A stretch of 64,000 nt of DNA from Cavia porcellus (GCF_034190915.1 NW_026947484.1:185622982-185686981); one strand, 5' to 3'; numbered from the stretch's first letter, positions 48,388 to 61,300 are shown. Numbers and translations are program-made. The notes: generated by a model not told the origin, from the sequence alone.

Positions 48388-48470
48388 TTGTAGCTCAGCG
48401 GCATAAGCGCCTATCTTGCAAGCAGGCAGTCGTGAGTTTGATCCCTGGTACCGATAAAAACGAAAAAGAA
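48388..48470 (+). mobile_element. ID SINE, first unit of a dimer (5'-truncated)
   Basis: It carries the A box TAGCTCAGCGG, an anticodon arm with one C-to-A style change (CCTATCTTGCAAGCAGG), the B box and the tail ACCGATAAAAACGAAAAAG. The GGGGCTGGGGA start is missing. The tail runs straight into the second unit with no A run or target duplication between them. Confidence 0.92.
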
Positions 48471-48577
48471 GGGGCTGGGGATTTAGCTCAGCGGCATAAG
48501 CGCCTGCCTTGCAAGCAGGCAGTCGTGAGTTCGATCCCTGGTACCGATAAAAACGAAAAAGACCAACAAAAAAAAAC
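48471..48577 (+). mobile_element. ID SINE, second unit of a dimer (complete)
   Basis: This is a complete element: GGGGCTGGGG start, A box, anticodon arm CCTGC-CTTGCAA-GCAGG (TGC, Ala), B box GAGTTCGATCC, tail ACCGATAAAAACGAAAAAG and a poly(A) end. It is almost identical to the SINE at 18,639. Confidence 0.95.
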
Positions 48578-50264
48578 ATCATGGTGCCTCCTCATCCACC
48601 TTAACTGATTGATTTGGCACCAGGAGACTTCTGCCTCTTCCCGAAAGCCAAGATGGTCCCAAAAAGTAAACGTTTTGAATTGAATTAGAACACTGAGACA
48701 ATTAGGACAGGGCAATAACTGCATCCAGAGTGGCAAGGAAATTGGTATGTGTTTGAAGCAAAGGGGTATATTTTGAGGAGGGATAAAGTCATGTATCTTT
48801 TACTATAAATTTTTTAAAATTAAAATATTCATCATCTTTGTATCACACCTCATCCAACGACCAAACATAGTCCTTAAAAACATACAGTTACGTTTAAATG
48901 ACAGATGGAAATGTGCTAAATACTGTTATTCTGATTAAAACTGTAGTATGCGAAGCTTCTTGATACACATATTTTTGGACACATTTCTAAGGCCACATAT
49001 TTAATATGAATATTTTGTTGAAATATATTCAAAATTAAAAGCTAGCTACTCTGTTATCTCGGTTCCTGTAAATGATTCTGATTAATTAGAACATTCTACA
49101 AAAGTCTTTTTATTTTACTCCCCTTGAAAGCTGCAAGAGTGATACAATTTTATTGCTTTTACATTAAAGAAAACTCGCTGCAGGAAAACTTCTGGTTTCC
49201 CATTAAAACAATGAACCACTCTTGTCTAATATTTCATAACTATAAAGCAATCAGAAATTTATTTTTCCTTTTAGGTAATGAGTTCTTCTCTTGTACATAC
49301 CCCTCTCCCATTTCCCAGAAAATAAAATCTAACCAGAAAATAATCTGCTTTGAAAACCAGAGGTCAAAAAATGCTCTCTCCTGTCAGCCTCTTCCTGCTT
49401 TATCAAGCAGAATAAATCTCAGTGTTGTTTTTTCTCTTTAATTTTACCTAAATACAGGAAAAGCCCTGTACATACACAAATTTAGTTCCACCCGTAATTC
49501 AGAAAATTTTTGTATTTCTGAATATTTACATTTTATATTTTATATTTCACGTTTATTCTATTTCTTTAATCATTTACCCTCTGTTCTCTTCTCTTGGATC
49601 ACAAATTATGGGTTTGTTGAATCATCATTGTATATATTCTTTGTAATCATTTTTGTAACTTTTTAATAATCTTTATAAGAGTTTTAAAGTTCTTTGGTGT
49701 TCAAGATAATTTCTCCACCGTGTCTTAGTGACCCAATTTCTTTGCACCGATAAGTTAGTTCTTTACTATTTGGAATGCTTTAGTAGCATTATTTATTTTG
49801 CTAGATTTGTTCATTTAGATTCTTAACAGAAATTTTCATGGCTCATCATGTAATATCACATTCATTTATTTGTCATGGTACTCTTAATGCCCTAAAATAA
49901 CAACAAAAATTTAATTTTGCTTTCCTAAATAAATCTTGCTCAAATAAAAACTTTTACACCAAATGTTTCCACATTATTGTTGTATAATTCTCTGATTCCA
50001 TTTTTTTAGTAGGGTCTAAGATGCTGGGTTTAGTATAATGCATTTTCTTAGTCTTTTCTCATTGACAAACGAGGTTTTCAAATGGTTCTCAACTTTCTTG
50101 ATTTTTGCCTGATATCTTGAAATATGTACTTCTAGAAAACATTTGGAGGGAGATGGTATAAATTAATATGATCACCTATTTTTTAGTGTTTCTAAAATAA
50201 GGTAAAGGAGTTAACACTGGAAAGTTGAAGTCAAAGCACATTTTCCCTGAAGCATTTTTCCATA
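48578..50264. other. Unassigned AT-rich DNA
   Basis: No gene or confident repeat. The 105-residue frame at 49,124-49,441 has no recognisable product. Confidence 0.4.
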
Positions 50265-50716
50265 TTGCTAGCTTCACATGCTTGTGAAAAAGCTCTGAGA
50301 AAAATAATTTGAAGGAGGCAAGCTTTAATTTGGTTCACAGTTTTAGAAGTTTAAGTTTGTGGTCACTTCCCTCCATGGTTTCTGGGGTAAGAAGCATGGC
50401 ATGGCAGAAGAGTATGCTAGACCAAACCTGTTCACCTCTTGGTGGCCAGAAAGCAGAGAGATAGGGAAAGAGCCCCATAAAAAGGAACTGGGGACAAAAT
50501 ATAGTGCCCTACTTCATGGCCCATAACCCTTTGGGTAGATCCAATTTGAACATTTCCCTCACTTCTCAATACCATCAGATTAGAACTCATCAGTGAGTCA
50601 ATTCATTTGGTGAAGTTAAAGTGCTTGTGATCCAAAATCTGAAAACCCTGTTAGCTGGCACCCAAGGCTTCAGCACAGTGAGCCCCTGGGAACAGTTTGG
50701 ATGCCGACCAGTAACA
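50265..50716 (-). mobile_element. MT-like MaLR LTR (minus strand)
   Basis: 'aagctttaatttggttcacag' near 50,320, 'gcatggcatggcagaagagt' near 50,394 and the end 'gggaacagtttggatgccgaccagtaaca' follow the same layout as the LTRs at 37,873 and 55,380. It is diverged. Confidence 0.7.
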
Positions 50717-50984
50717 TGTATGTTTGTTAAAATCCCACTGCATGGAAGCCAGCTCAGCTAAGTTTGGAAAAAATTCTTTTCAATTATAGTGGCCTTTAGT
50801 TCTGCTGATCTTATGGGCATGAACTTGGATAAGAAAAACAGAGTTCAATGTGACAAAAATGTTCTCTTTTTCATGAATACTTCTACTACTAAAAATCTAC
50901 AATATTAAACACCTCCAAATGGATGTGTTCCATCTTTCAATGATCTGTGTTAATTTTTAGACTTCCTTCCTCTATTAGTAGATG

Positions 50985-51510
50985 TGGTGATCAATAGACT
51001 CCAAGATGGCCCTTAAGAGATTCCAACTGCTTGTGGCTTTGCCTAGGTATAACCTCCCTTTGAATATGAAGATATGTGACTTGTTTCTAATAGCAACAGT
51101 GCAGGGATATCATTCAGGTGATTATGTTTCATTTACTCATAAATTTTTGCTTCCTAGCACATCCAATGCAAATTTTCCTTGCCTTGCTCACATGGCAAGA
51201 TGCCCTCCCACCAAGAACCAGCATGGAGCTGAGGCCCTTAATCTGAGAGACCACAAGAAACCAAGTATTGCCCAAGACCGCCTAAGACTGGAAATATTTC
51301 CTCCCCTATTTGAGTCTCAAATGAGACTCCAGGCCCATGTAAAACCTTGATGGGTGCCTATAAGAAATCCTGAAGTAGAAGACCCCACTGAGCTATGCTT
51401 GGATTCCTGTCCAACAGTATATATATATATTAAATTACTACAGTTGTGATAATTTGTTTTTGAGCAATAGATATTCACTACAATAGGACTCTCGTGAATT
51501 ACAGCATCTC
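50985..51510 (+). mobile_element. MLT1-type MaLR LTR
   Basis: 'gatatgtgacttgtttctaa' (51,070), 'agtgcagggatatcattcaggtgattatg' (51,097) and the end 'gataatttgtttttgagcaatagatattcact' (51,447-51,478) match the ancient MLT1 LTR pattern. The frame at 51,006-51,350 is a chance frame. Confidence 0.6.
51418..51432. repeat. Short (TA)n
   Basis: About seven TA units inside the MLT1 LTR. Confidence 0.9.
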
Positions 51511-53030
51511 TGCTTGAAAACCAACTGAGAGAAAAATAAAGAACCACTGTTGTTTGGGAACATAATAGACCTATGCTGGGTGAACTCCACATTGTATCTC
51601 CCCAGTTCTTCTCAGGGTTTATCTAAACCTTCCATACCTGGGCCCTAAATGGAGAAGCATTGATAGAATTTTCAGAGTTTTTTTCCTCCTACATTTCAAA
51701 ACAATATATCACTTTCTAGTTTCCTAGAATTGGTAACTAAGGAGGAGATTCTCACTACAGGGTTGAGGGGTTCCTCAGGAGGAGAGTAAGTCGACAGAAG
51801 GGAAGCAAGAAAGATAAGCAATATATCGTTACTTACGTGAGGATTAATTTTAATCCCAGTTTCTTTGGAAGCTCTGGAGTAAAGTGACATCTAAGAATCA
51901 ATTCCATCTGTAAGCAAGCGGCAGGTTTTTATCTCCTATATCAGCAGCTGGTCACTGGCTCTCCTAGGGGGACCCAGCATGGAAGAGGGGATTGACTGGA
52001 GAGGAAAATTGTGCCTTCTTGGTGACCAGTACTCACAGCAGCTTTAAGAAAGTTACACCTGTTCACTCAAGGATATCTGGGGAGGGGTCTACAGCTTCCA
52101 CTGAAAAGCTGAGTTGTGCTCTTCTTCTAGGCACCATCTTTGAAAGTGTTGTAGGCTATTTTGTATCTCAAAAATAGGCTTAAAATGTTTGTGATTGATA
52201 ATATCTCTAGTTTTAGTGTTAGAGAATTTTTTCTTCATAATTGGCTCTTGTTTGTTGTTGTACTCAGTAAATACGTAAAAATTTACAAAAATAATCTTAT
52301 CCACTATGTTTCCTAAAGTTTATGGATTTATAAAACTACAATACAGAATACATATGGATGCATTTCATATTGGCAATAGTATAAATTAACTTATTTCTAA
52401 AGCAATGTCTATAATTTATACTGAGATTCTATCATTCATCCCATCCCCCAACATGCAATCTGTCAAACGCACCTTAGGAGTTAGTGACTTAAGTTTCGGC
52501 TTCAAGATGAAAAATAATACTATCTACCAAAGATTATGGAGTTGCCGGCCCCCTTCCTAGTTTACTCAATCTGCAAAGAAGCCCTACAGCGAGGGTTACC
52601 TTCTCACAGTGCCACTGGGGTGGCTGGCAAGGCTTTTACTGTCACAGAGGTATTATCCTGAGTTACTCAGCCAGAGGAAAATTGCCTCCTAATGGAACCC
52701 TAAGACCCCCATTCAATATTCCCCTGAGGCTTGAGGAATGCAATCCTAAGAACCCATGCTAAGCAAGACCGCTTCAAAAATTATAGCCTGTGCTCATCTG
52801 AGAGGCAGAAATTTTCAATTATATAGCCTCCCAGGATATATTTTAGGGGAAAACAGAACACAATTGTTTTTGTTCCCTTGTTAAACACTCACCATTTTGC
52901 TTCTAGCTCCATTACTTTCTTCTTACTTTATTCCTTTTATGCAAATAAATAGCCCATTTTCCATCTCCATTGAAATAAGAAATGCAGTCTCCGTGTACAG
53001 TAAATACGTGCCTTTGCAGTTCACTTTAAG
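51511..53030. other. Unassigned DNA
   Basis: No gene or confident repeat recognised in about 1.5 kb. The short frames here have no recognisable motif. Confidence 0.4.
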
Positions 53031-53059
53031 AATTATCTTTGGAAACAACTTGACTTTTT

Positions 53060-53240
53060 TTGACACTGTCACGTTTCTAAAGTGCTTTCACATTACATTG
53101 CTTCATTTGATTGTTACAAGCTTGTGAAGTAGACAGGTGTTAAAATCCCCAATCCACAGAATACAGGTCAGAGATTATTAAACTTCTTAAAATCACATTG
53201 CTCAAAATAAGCAGAACTAAGACAAAAACTAGATTTCATG
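53060..53240 (+). repeat. MIR SINE
   Basis: 'agtgctttcacattacattgcttcatttgattgttacaagcttgtgaagtag' (53,080-53,131) and 'ttcttaaaatcacattgctc' match the MIR core. It is ancient. Confidence 0.75.
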
Positions 53241-54130
53241 GCTTTTGTTGGATAGTTTTTTCTCTTCCATGCTTCCCTTAACTGTCGGTAATAGGCAGTC
53301 TCCAATTCTTTCTTGATCCTGGGGATATTTGCTTTATTATTAATATTTTTTACCCAAATGCACAGCAGGATTTAGCAATACCCCATTTAATATTATTCAA
53401 TACTGGCATTACTTTTATGTATTTCCACATTCTCTAATGAAAACTCTGACTCGATTGCCTAACTTGGACATGTTATTTTAGCAATGTGAGTCCAAGATGC
53501 TCTGGTGAGTCCTGAGACTGGTGTGTTATTTCAGCTTATTTGAATTTTATCATATCACCCTTATGCTTTATTTCCATTTCATTTCAATGTAATCCTTAGC
53601 ATACATAATAACACTTAAATAACACATACTGTGCAAAGTGAGGGCTTCCTAAATATTCCCTGTGCAACCGCAGGAGACCCCTTCCAAACCAAAGCTGTGA
53701 ATCTTATCTGTGGGTTCTACTATAAATTCCAATTGGAAGGCATGTTTAATAGCTTTTCAGTGACTATGGTAAAGGCAGTATTTACTCGAAATGATGTCTG
53801 CTTATATTATTTCTTTGCCAAATTGCTCCCAGTAACTAGAAAATCTGTTTGTACCTCTTCAGCAGTGTCCCCCAGATAGGGGACATTTTCTGTTTGTGCA
53901 TTTCATGAAGCATTTGATTTCACTTGATGATCTTTAAAGTTCATCCAGAAGGATAAACAGCACATTCAATGATTTCAACCTTCTCCTCAATAAGGACGCT
54001 ATTATTATTTCACTCCTTGATTTGAAATATTTGGTCTGTCAAAAGTCACACTGACTAAAGAATTCTTCATTTCCCCATTTTTAGTAACAACAAATACACA
54101 CAATCATCAGAAGTTCATAGAACAGCTAGT
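53241..54130. other. Unassigned DNA
   Basis: No gene or confident repeat recognised. Confidence 0.4.
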
Positions 54131-54149
54131 GTACTGCAGACTGATCTAA

Positions 54150-54320
54150 TGATTTCCACAAACTTGTTTAACCTTTTTTACATCATTGGAGGTTAATATT
54201 TTATTTTCATTTTACATGAGATGCACGTACAAATTAAGCACTCAGAGAAAGGTTACACCTGTGATTTGAACACAGACAGGTTAGTTCCACCCCTAGTGCT
54301 CTGAACCTCCAACTGGGCTT
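54150..54320 (+). repeat. MIR SINE (probable)
   Basis: 'ttattttcattttacatgagatgcacgt' ... 'aagcactcagagaaaggtta' ... 'gtgatttgaacacagacagg' (54,200-54,279) follows the MIR 3' half. Confidence 0.65.
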
Positions 54321-54559
54321 TCTCCCATGTGTAATATCCAATTTGCAGAGATTGGCAACAGTGTGCTGCCTCTTAATTTCAGAAAGGTGCAACTGGTGAC
54401 AGTCCAACTTCCTCCACTGGGCAGATACTCTAGATGGAAAAACCACTCCCCCTGAAATCAGGTTACTAGACTTCAAGTTACCAACCTTCCCTTCATTAGC
54501 TTTAAGTCCTCACATACATCTTTAACATCCAAAGTCTCCAATCTTTAATGCAAAAATTA

Positions 54560-55140
54560 AAATTTTATGATTTATTATGCCTATCAGCAGATTAATGGAT
54601 AGACAAAATGTGATATTTATATATATTTCAGCCATGAAATAAATCTGAGAAATTTGTGGGAAAATAGATATACCTTGAAATCATATGCTAAGTGAAATAA
54701 ATCAAATATGAATTTAAACACTGAATGGTTTTTGTTATATAAGAAATGAAAAGTATAAATAATTTAAACAATAAATGATGGAAAACAGAGACACAAACCT
54801 TTTGGAGCTGAGAGGGGAATCTAAAGGGAGGGAAACAGAAAGAGAAGTTAAAAGATAAAGATATTCTTCATCATTCTGTTCTGATAAGTTTTATGCTATG
54901 TTTTTTTTTTATGAATTCATTGTATGTGAAGATATGGACAACTCTTTGGAGGAAAGCAAGAGACTATGTGATAGACAGTAAAATATCTGGTTATCTTGCT
55001 TTGAAATCAGTGTCTCTAACATTGTTTTCTATATCTTTTGTTCTGTTTTGTTCTCTTTAATTTTACCCTCTTTAAAAATAAAATTAAAAAATAAATAAAA
55101 TGTTATGAAATAAAAATCATTATTGCAAAAAAAAAAGATA
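54560..55140 (+). mobile_element. L1 3' UTR with one monomer
   Basis: 'cagccatgaaataaatctgag' and 'tatgctaagtgaaataaatc' (54,629-54,706) are L1 3' UTR. A monomer of the 152-bp family follows at about 54,925-55,060 ('gatatggacaactctttgga'), then an A-rich tail near 55,070-55,138. Confidence 0.7.
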
Positions 55141-55379
55141 TGACACGCATATTTTACAACCTGCTGAGCAAACAAGGTAATTACTGACCACTTGTGAAAA
55201 ATATCAGCACATTCAATTTTTCTTTCTCAGTGATATCTCAAAAAAGCTGGGAGTGGAGAAAACACAAGCACATGAGCAGCTCAGGGCAATCTTGGAATTC
55301 AGGAGTCTTAAATCATGACAGCTCTAGAAAAACTGTCCCCTGGGGACTTACGGGAGAAATGTGAAATAATGACATCATG

Positions 55380-56211
55380 ACTTCTATGTTTTTCATCTCT
55401 GTGACAAAACACTTTAGACAAACAACTTAAAGTAGGAGAGATGTATTTTGGTTCACAGTGTCAGGAGGTTAGGCCTGGTGTGCTCAGCTCTAGTCTATGG
55501 TCTCTGAGTCTATGTTGAGAGAAAGTATGACAGAGATCACGTGGGGGCTCAGATTTTCTCACCTCATGCAGCCAGAGAAGTGTTAGGGGAGATCCAAACA
55601 TGCTCTTTACAGGTGTGTCCCCAGTGACCTACTCATCCAACAAAACCCCTTCTAAAGTTCCCATCGCTTCCCAATACTGCTGCCCTCTGGGCACCGAGCT
55701 TTCTTTCTTTCTTTCTTTCTTTTTTTTTTTTTTTTAATTTAAAGAAAAAAAAAACAGTAAAAGAGTACAAGTAATACAGAATTTCAAAAAGAAAGATAAA
55801 CAGTAAGAAATCACTAGTTAATAGATTACATATTGTCATCTTGGAAATAGTTACAAAATTAAGCACACAAAGTAGACATTCACACAGTGAGACTGCAAAC
55901 TGTTGTGTTCAATGATCCAACAAAAACTTAGTAATAGAGTCATCTGTCTTACATACCTAAACACACTTGCAGTTGTATCCTTTAGAGCACTTTCTTTTCC
56001 TCTCATTTTTACAATAACATTTACACATTTTGGGTTTTATTACTCCCACAGTTCTTATCATTTCTTTTTGGAAGAGAATAAAACCAAATGTGACAAACAA
56101 AGCAGAGTCAGTCAAAATAAAGGATGGACATAGTACACGATGTAAAAACAGAATACAAGGTTATCAGTAATGGTTACCATATGGGGGACCTTCCACTATG
56201 CACCTATAACA
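55380..56211 (-). mobile_element. MT-like MaLR LTR (minus strand) split by an L1 3' end
   Basis: The left part (55,380-55,700) has 'gacaaaacactttagacaaa', 'gtattttggttcacagtgtc' and 'cccagtgacctactcatcca'. The right part resumes at about 56,179 as 'atatgggggaccttccactatgcacctataaca'. Both fit one LTR of the same type as 37,873 and 50,265. The L1 lies between them. Confidence 0.7.
55701..56178 (-). mobile_element. L1 3' end (minus strand), inserted in the MaLR LTR
   Basis: It begins with (TTTC)n and a T run at about 55,701-55,735, the complement of the A tail. Then come the last monomer, the spacer (complement 'gatccaacaaaaacttagta', 55,914) and part of the next monomer. It matches 34,085-34,570 in reverse. 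It is 5'-truncated. Confidence 0.85.
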
Positions 56212-57678
56212 ACTCCATCATCCATTCTCATCCAGGATTCCCAAAGAAATTCTGTTCACATCAGCTCAGCTAAAGAAGCTAAGCCTAGGTTCAGACAGGG
56301 GCTTAAAGAAATCCATGAGGCCTACAGAATCCTAAACAAAGAACTTTTAGCTATCTCTCTTTGGAAGGACTTGGGGCCCAAAAGAGGATTAGATAGCAAT
56401 TTAGATAATTACTTAAATACTGCATTTCACTTTGCTTTTGTAAATGAGGCAGGAAGTGATAACAGAATACTTTCATTCAGGTCTTATGAAAACACATTTA
56501 TTCTCCCTTCCTTTATTCACTCTCCATTTCTCTTTGGGAGAAGCACAGAGAAAAATAGAAATACGTGTTGTCTGGGGAAATTACACTGGCATAATAAATC
56601 CATGAGATTTTCAATGGAGCCCAGGTGGGGAAAAGACAGCTGTTCCCTATTTACCCAAACGTGTATGTTTTTAAAAAGAAAACTGTGCATAAATAGACCA
56701 AAATGATAGCTTTCCTGAATAACTGAGGTAACTGACAGAATTCTCCTTCTTACTCTGTTGTTTTTAGTAGAAATTCTGTAGTCCTTGTGATGTTATTATA
56801 CTTTTTTTACTTTCGTGTCCTCATATATAAAAGAGACCTGTTAGTAAATGTACTATTCACATTGTTTTGGTGATTTAACTTACAAGTGAATTAATAAAGT
56901 TAAGAAAACGATATAGTTACTTACATATGATTGTGTTACATGTGTAGTTTGTTATTTAAAATACCAAAGTCAAGAAAAATCCTGAAACAGATATTTGTCA
57001 GGTACTCATGCTTTGGATGGGAAAAAGTTCCAGCTCATGCTAGCTTAGAGCTGACGTAGAGGTAAATATGTAAAGTGTGTGTAGATTAGCATATCTCAAT
57101 TTGATATACAAATATGAAATTTTTAACTACATGATTATAACTCCAACCTTAGTGACAATAATAATGGTAATAATAACAGCTATTTCTAATTTAAACTTTA
57201 AAATAATTAATATTATAAATAGTTCTTTGGGTCACTTTCAGCATTTCCTGGTAAAATATGTTCAGTTTCTCAGGGAGCTTTCATTTTCCAGTATCCTTTC
57301 TTAAGATACAATCAGACGTATCAGAAAGAGATTTGACAAGACGCTAGAGGGAGAGCAAGGTGGTGAAGAGGACCCCTGACCTCATGGTATCTGTGGACTT
57401 GCACTGGCTTACATCTCCTGACAAGGGCTTCACTTCTGGCATTTGCAGCTACTGTGTAGCTTTTGATTTGGATTTTTGCCTTGGCCAAGGGCCTCCTAGT
57501 AATCACTGAATGGCTTAGGCTCAAGTCACCCTCATTTACCCAACCAGCTCTACTGACCATGCTAGACTTTAACACTATACTCTCCTGAGATAAAGCTCGC
57601 AGTCACACCTTCCAGTCTCTCAATCAACAGCACTGTCTTTTTCTGACTTAATCTCATCTATCTAAAAATAGTTTCATA
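56212..57678. other. Unassigned DNA with a 178-residue open frame
   Basis: No gene or repeat that I can name. An open frame of 178 residues (56,170-56,706, plus) starts inside the transposon remains and continues here. It has no recognisable domain, signal peptide or repeat. A second short frame on the minus strand (57,321-57,575) is also unrecognised. Confidence 0.4.
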
Positions 57679-57838
57679 GCTAGGTGTAATGACACATGTC
57701 TGTAATCCCAGCACTAAGGAAGCTAAAGCAAGAAGGATTGCTACTAATTTAAATCTAGCCTGGGATGCATAGTGAACTCAAGACCAGCTTGAACTATACA
57801 GCGAGATCCTGACTCAACAAAACCCACGTAAAAATAAA
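57679..57838 (+). mobile_element. B1-type SINE
   Basis: 'gctaggtgtaatgacacatg', 'tctgtaatcccagcactaag' and 'ctgggatgcatagtgaactcaagaccagcttgaactatacagcgagatcctgactcaa' show a B1 with the internal duplication of the 'agcctg' region. Confidence 0.88.
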
Positions 57839-58268
57839 TAATTAAGAATAAAATATTTCCCCAGTGCCTGAGGCTCCCCATGAAAATGGTTCTCCAGAAT
57901 CCAGATCCACTTCTTCCTTTCTCCCCCATCCACCCACAGGTTAAGCCACTATGGAAAAATTCTAAAGGATTGCCAAAAAGAAAAGGAAACTATTTCACCT
58001 TGACAGAAAAATGCTCCTAGAACTCAGTCTGCATTTTACAGGGTGACCCTTTCTTCTTTTGAAGAATAAGGGGTCACTCACCCACATTCACTTAATTAGC
58101 TCAGACTGGACATGACAAGCTCTGGTCCAGACCTGGCATCCCAGAGATGAGAAGCAGATAGTCTATCAGAGTTTACCTCCCTAAAGGAAAAGACACAGGT
58201 ATAGATGCCTTCACAGTACAGAGACACCTGCTGTGATTGAGGATGCACAAGGGATCAGGCATCACAGA
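57839..58268. other. Unassigned DNA
   Basis: No gene or repeat recognised. Confidence 0.4.
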
Positions 58269-58318
58269 AGAGAACCCTTAACTGGACCTGGGGCAGAGAA
58301 CCCTTAACTGGACTGGGC
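58269..58318 (+). repeat. Two-unit 26-bp tandem duplication
   Basis: The unit AGAGAACCCTTAACTGGAC plus a short G-rich end occurs at 58,269-58,294 and 58,295-58,318. The second unit is two bases shorter. Confidence 0.95.
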
Positions 58319-61300
58319 AGAGAAAGCTGTATGGTGAAGCAGTGTCAGAACGGAGTCCTCAGAAAGAAACAGGAACTCCCCCGAAATGATAGCAAGAACG
58401 TTTCCTGTGAGCAGGCAGCACTGTGGAAAGACAGGGAGGCATGAAAGAATCTGGCTCATTAGGAGAACTGCCAAGGTGCTTGGTATGTCTGCTTTGCACA
58501 TATTATGCATTCATCTCTCCCTTTCCCTTTGAGAGGCTTTAATTCTTACTTGATTTCCCATAGCTATGAGCAAAAGTTTAAATGCAAGCAGAAATGAACA
58601 GGGCCACGTGAAATAAAAATCATGGAGATGGATACTTTTTGGAGATAAAAGAAGAAACATCTTAAAATATATTTTTAAAAGGTTATGATTTTTCTTCTAA
58701 AGACTTCAGGCTGCCATTTGGTTTCAAATAAGAATAATTGGCTATTGTTACTTTCTTTTCAACTTTTTTTCCCATCAAGATAATTATAAAAAATATTCTT
58801 CACAAATTACAGAGCAGCAAAGAAGGTGAATCACTCAGGAAAATTCCAGCAATCATGAATGTCATAGTAACAAATAAGTCTACCTAAAAATGCATTGTTT
58901 AAAGAATAGAATAATTGGGAAAGAACAGCAGTGACTATTTTTGCAGATTACATGTCTTTGTTCTTTACATAAATGAGAATTCTTTAAAATTTGCATATTC
59001 CATATTTACCTAGACCATGTAGAAATGAGTAACATAAATTAAGGAGGAAGATACCAGCATAGAAGAATGGTTTCAGTACAGCCCATAAAGATGTTTGGAG
59101 GATGATAAAGCAATAAAAGTGTAGCCTAATCTCAAAGTAAAATTCCTTGGAAATTATGCTAATTGGGGTCACTTTCTTTGGAAAGATGATGCTTAGGACT
59201 CAACTTAGAAGTACAAGTGTATCTGCATCTCACTGGAACTACCAAGTTTATCTATTTATTCACTGCAGTTATGAGAAAATATTTACAGGACAAGTGAACA
59301 AAGGCACCAAAATCTGTCAAATATTTTAATTAGTCAAGGGAATATGACTTGTTAGTGTGGTGTATAAAAAATTTAATCTGAAATCCTGATTCTCTCTGAC
59401 TTCTTAAAATGATATTTATTCCTACAAGAAAGTATAAACTTTCTCCTCAACACGCTAGTTGACCTGTTTCTTCAGTTTTAACAAGTACTACACATTCTTC
59501 ATGTGAAGATGTAATTCAGGGTTTAAGTTCATGCAATATACTTTCTAGCAGAATGAGTTTGCTATGTGGAGGTGAGACAGGGCATGCAGACCAAGACAAG
59601 AGTGTGCTTGTTGGAGTTAAAGGGTTCAATGCACAAACACCAAGGTGATTATTTCATCGCCATTACCACAGAAGGCTCTGTGTAAAATCAGCTCACTGTT
59701 TCTTAAGGATCAATGGTGCTGGTGCCAAGAGACCAGCAAACATGAGGGCTCTAGAAGTCTCTCTTCAGGTCTCACACTCAGTCTTGCAAGTGTACCCAAA
59801 CTCGTGTGGATTCAAGTGTAACAAGCCAGTAACGAAGGTAGATGAAGCTGGGAGAAGGCAGGAGCAGAGGACTGGAGCAGTATAAGACTCTGAGATTGTT
59901 TTTATACATGGCTCACCGTTCCAAAACATGAGTGACAGAGAGAAGTCCAAATAGGAGACCCAGGACCACTATACTGTTTTTAAAAGATTGAAAATAAAAT
60001 GTAATGTGCACAATGTTACACATATGATAGTATGCTATAAAACCAACTTACACTAACTATAGTAGTCTGTGACTTCCTGACCTTTTGTGGAACTGATTCC
60101 CAGAAAACAATACGGAAAAGCTGAGGATACAATCCAGTTGCCAGTTCGTCCACTTGAAAACTTCATAAAGTTCCAAATATATTCATTTTACTGAGATATT
60201 AGAAATAAGGTTGCACTCATTGGATTCTCTTTCTGTTATGTGGGGCCCTGCCCATTAGGAATTGGCTGGGAGGCACCTTAACTAGATAACACAGATGAAA
60301 TGCTCAAAAGACAACGGTTTATTTCACACCTAGAATTTTCAGGTCCCAGTGCCCAGAATTGGTGCTCTTGTAGTCATGTCGACCTCATTTTTCTCATCTC
60401 TTCTCCTCCATCATTATTTTTCCTGCAAAATACAGCACTTGGGATGGAAAAATAGACCATGATATCACCTTGATGTGTGTTATTCTAAGGTAAACTGGAA
60501 ATGCATCCCTGTATCTGGATCACAGAGAGGTTTGCCTCAGAGAGAAGCATTGAAAAGAGAAATTATAACTGTAATAGAAAGTCCCCATCTGGTTTCTGGG
60601 TCTGTTTTTCAGTTCTGCGGTTAGAGGGGCAAGGAACTGCACAATGTATGCCTGCCTCCCTGAGATGGCCAGAATCTGACTCCTTCACTCAGTTAGTATA
60701 TTTTGAGGCTAGAAGAGTTTCGCCAATAGCACCATTGGCAAAGTGAGGTCATAGTCAAGTATAGGTCTTCTTTCATCAGTTTTCAGGAAACCCTGGCAGG
60801 GGCTCCTTTCAGGAAGGTCTGGCTCCATGAAAATTGGAAATCTTAAGAGAAACGAGCCAGTATCCTTAGTAAGGCTGTTGAGATTCTCAGATGGGCAATA
60901 GCAACATGGCATGTCCCGCACCCAGCGACCTAGTGGGTAACAGCTAACAGGGAATGGTATTCACAGCAGCAGAGGACAGATAGCGCTTTTGCTGCTGACA
61001 CATTGCAGGCACAGCTAAATACCTTTCACACATAACTCCTTTAAGAGAGGAAACCCCGTGGGCAAGAATGTGAATTTTGCTCCTACTCAGTTCCCTGTGT
61101 TTGGTGCTACATAGATATTCAGTGAATGTGTTGAAATAAATTCAGGATGTCAGACAGGCTGATGGCCAAGAATTTGTTCAGTGAATATTTGAGCTATCAC
61201 TATTTGATCATGAAAATATTTGTAACATAAATTCATAGAAACAGATTAATGGGCTAGATTTGTTCAATTTATTTCACTTTAAAAACAGCTTTTCCCTTTA

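Noticed and set aside
48471..48540. tRNA-Ala(TGC)-like cloverleaf
   Set aside because: The GGGGCTGGGG leader, fixed tail, poly(A) and multiple copies show it is a SINE and not a functional tRNA gene.
48262..48582. 106-residue minus-strand frame with an internal protein repeat
   Set aside because: The repeat is only the two ID SINE units read in antisense.
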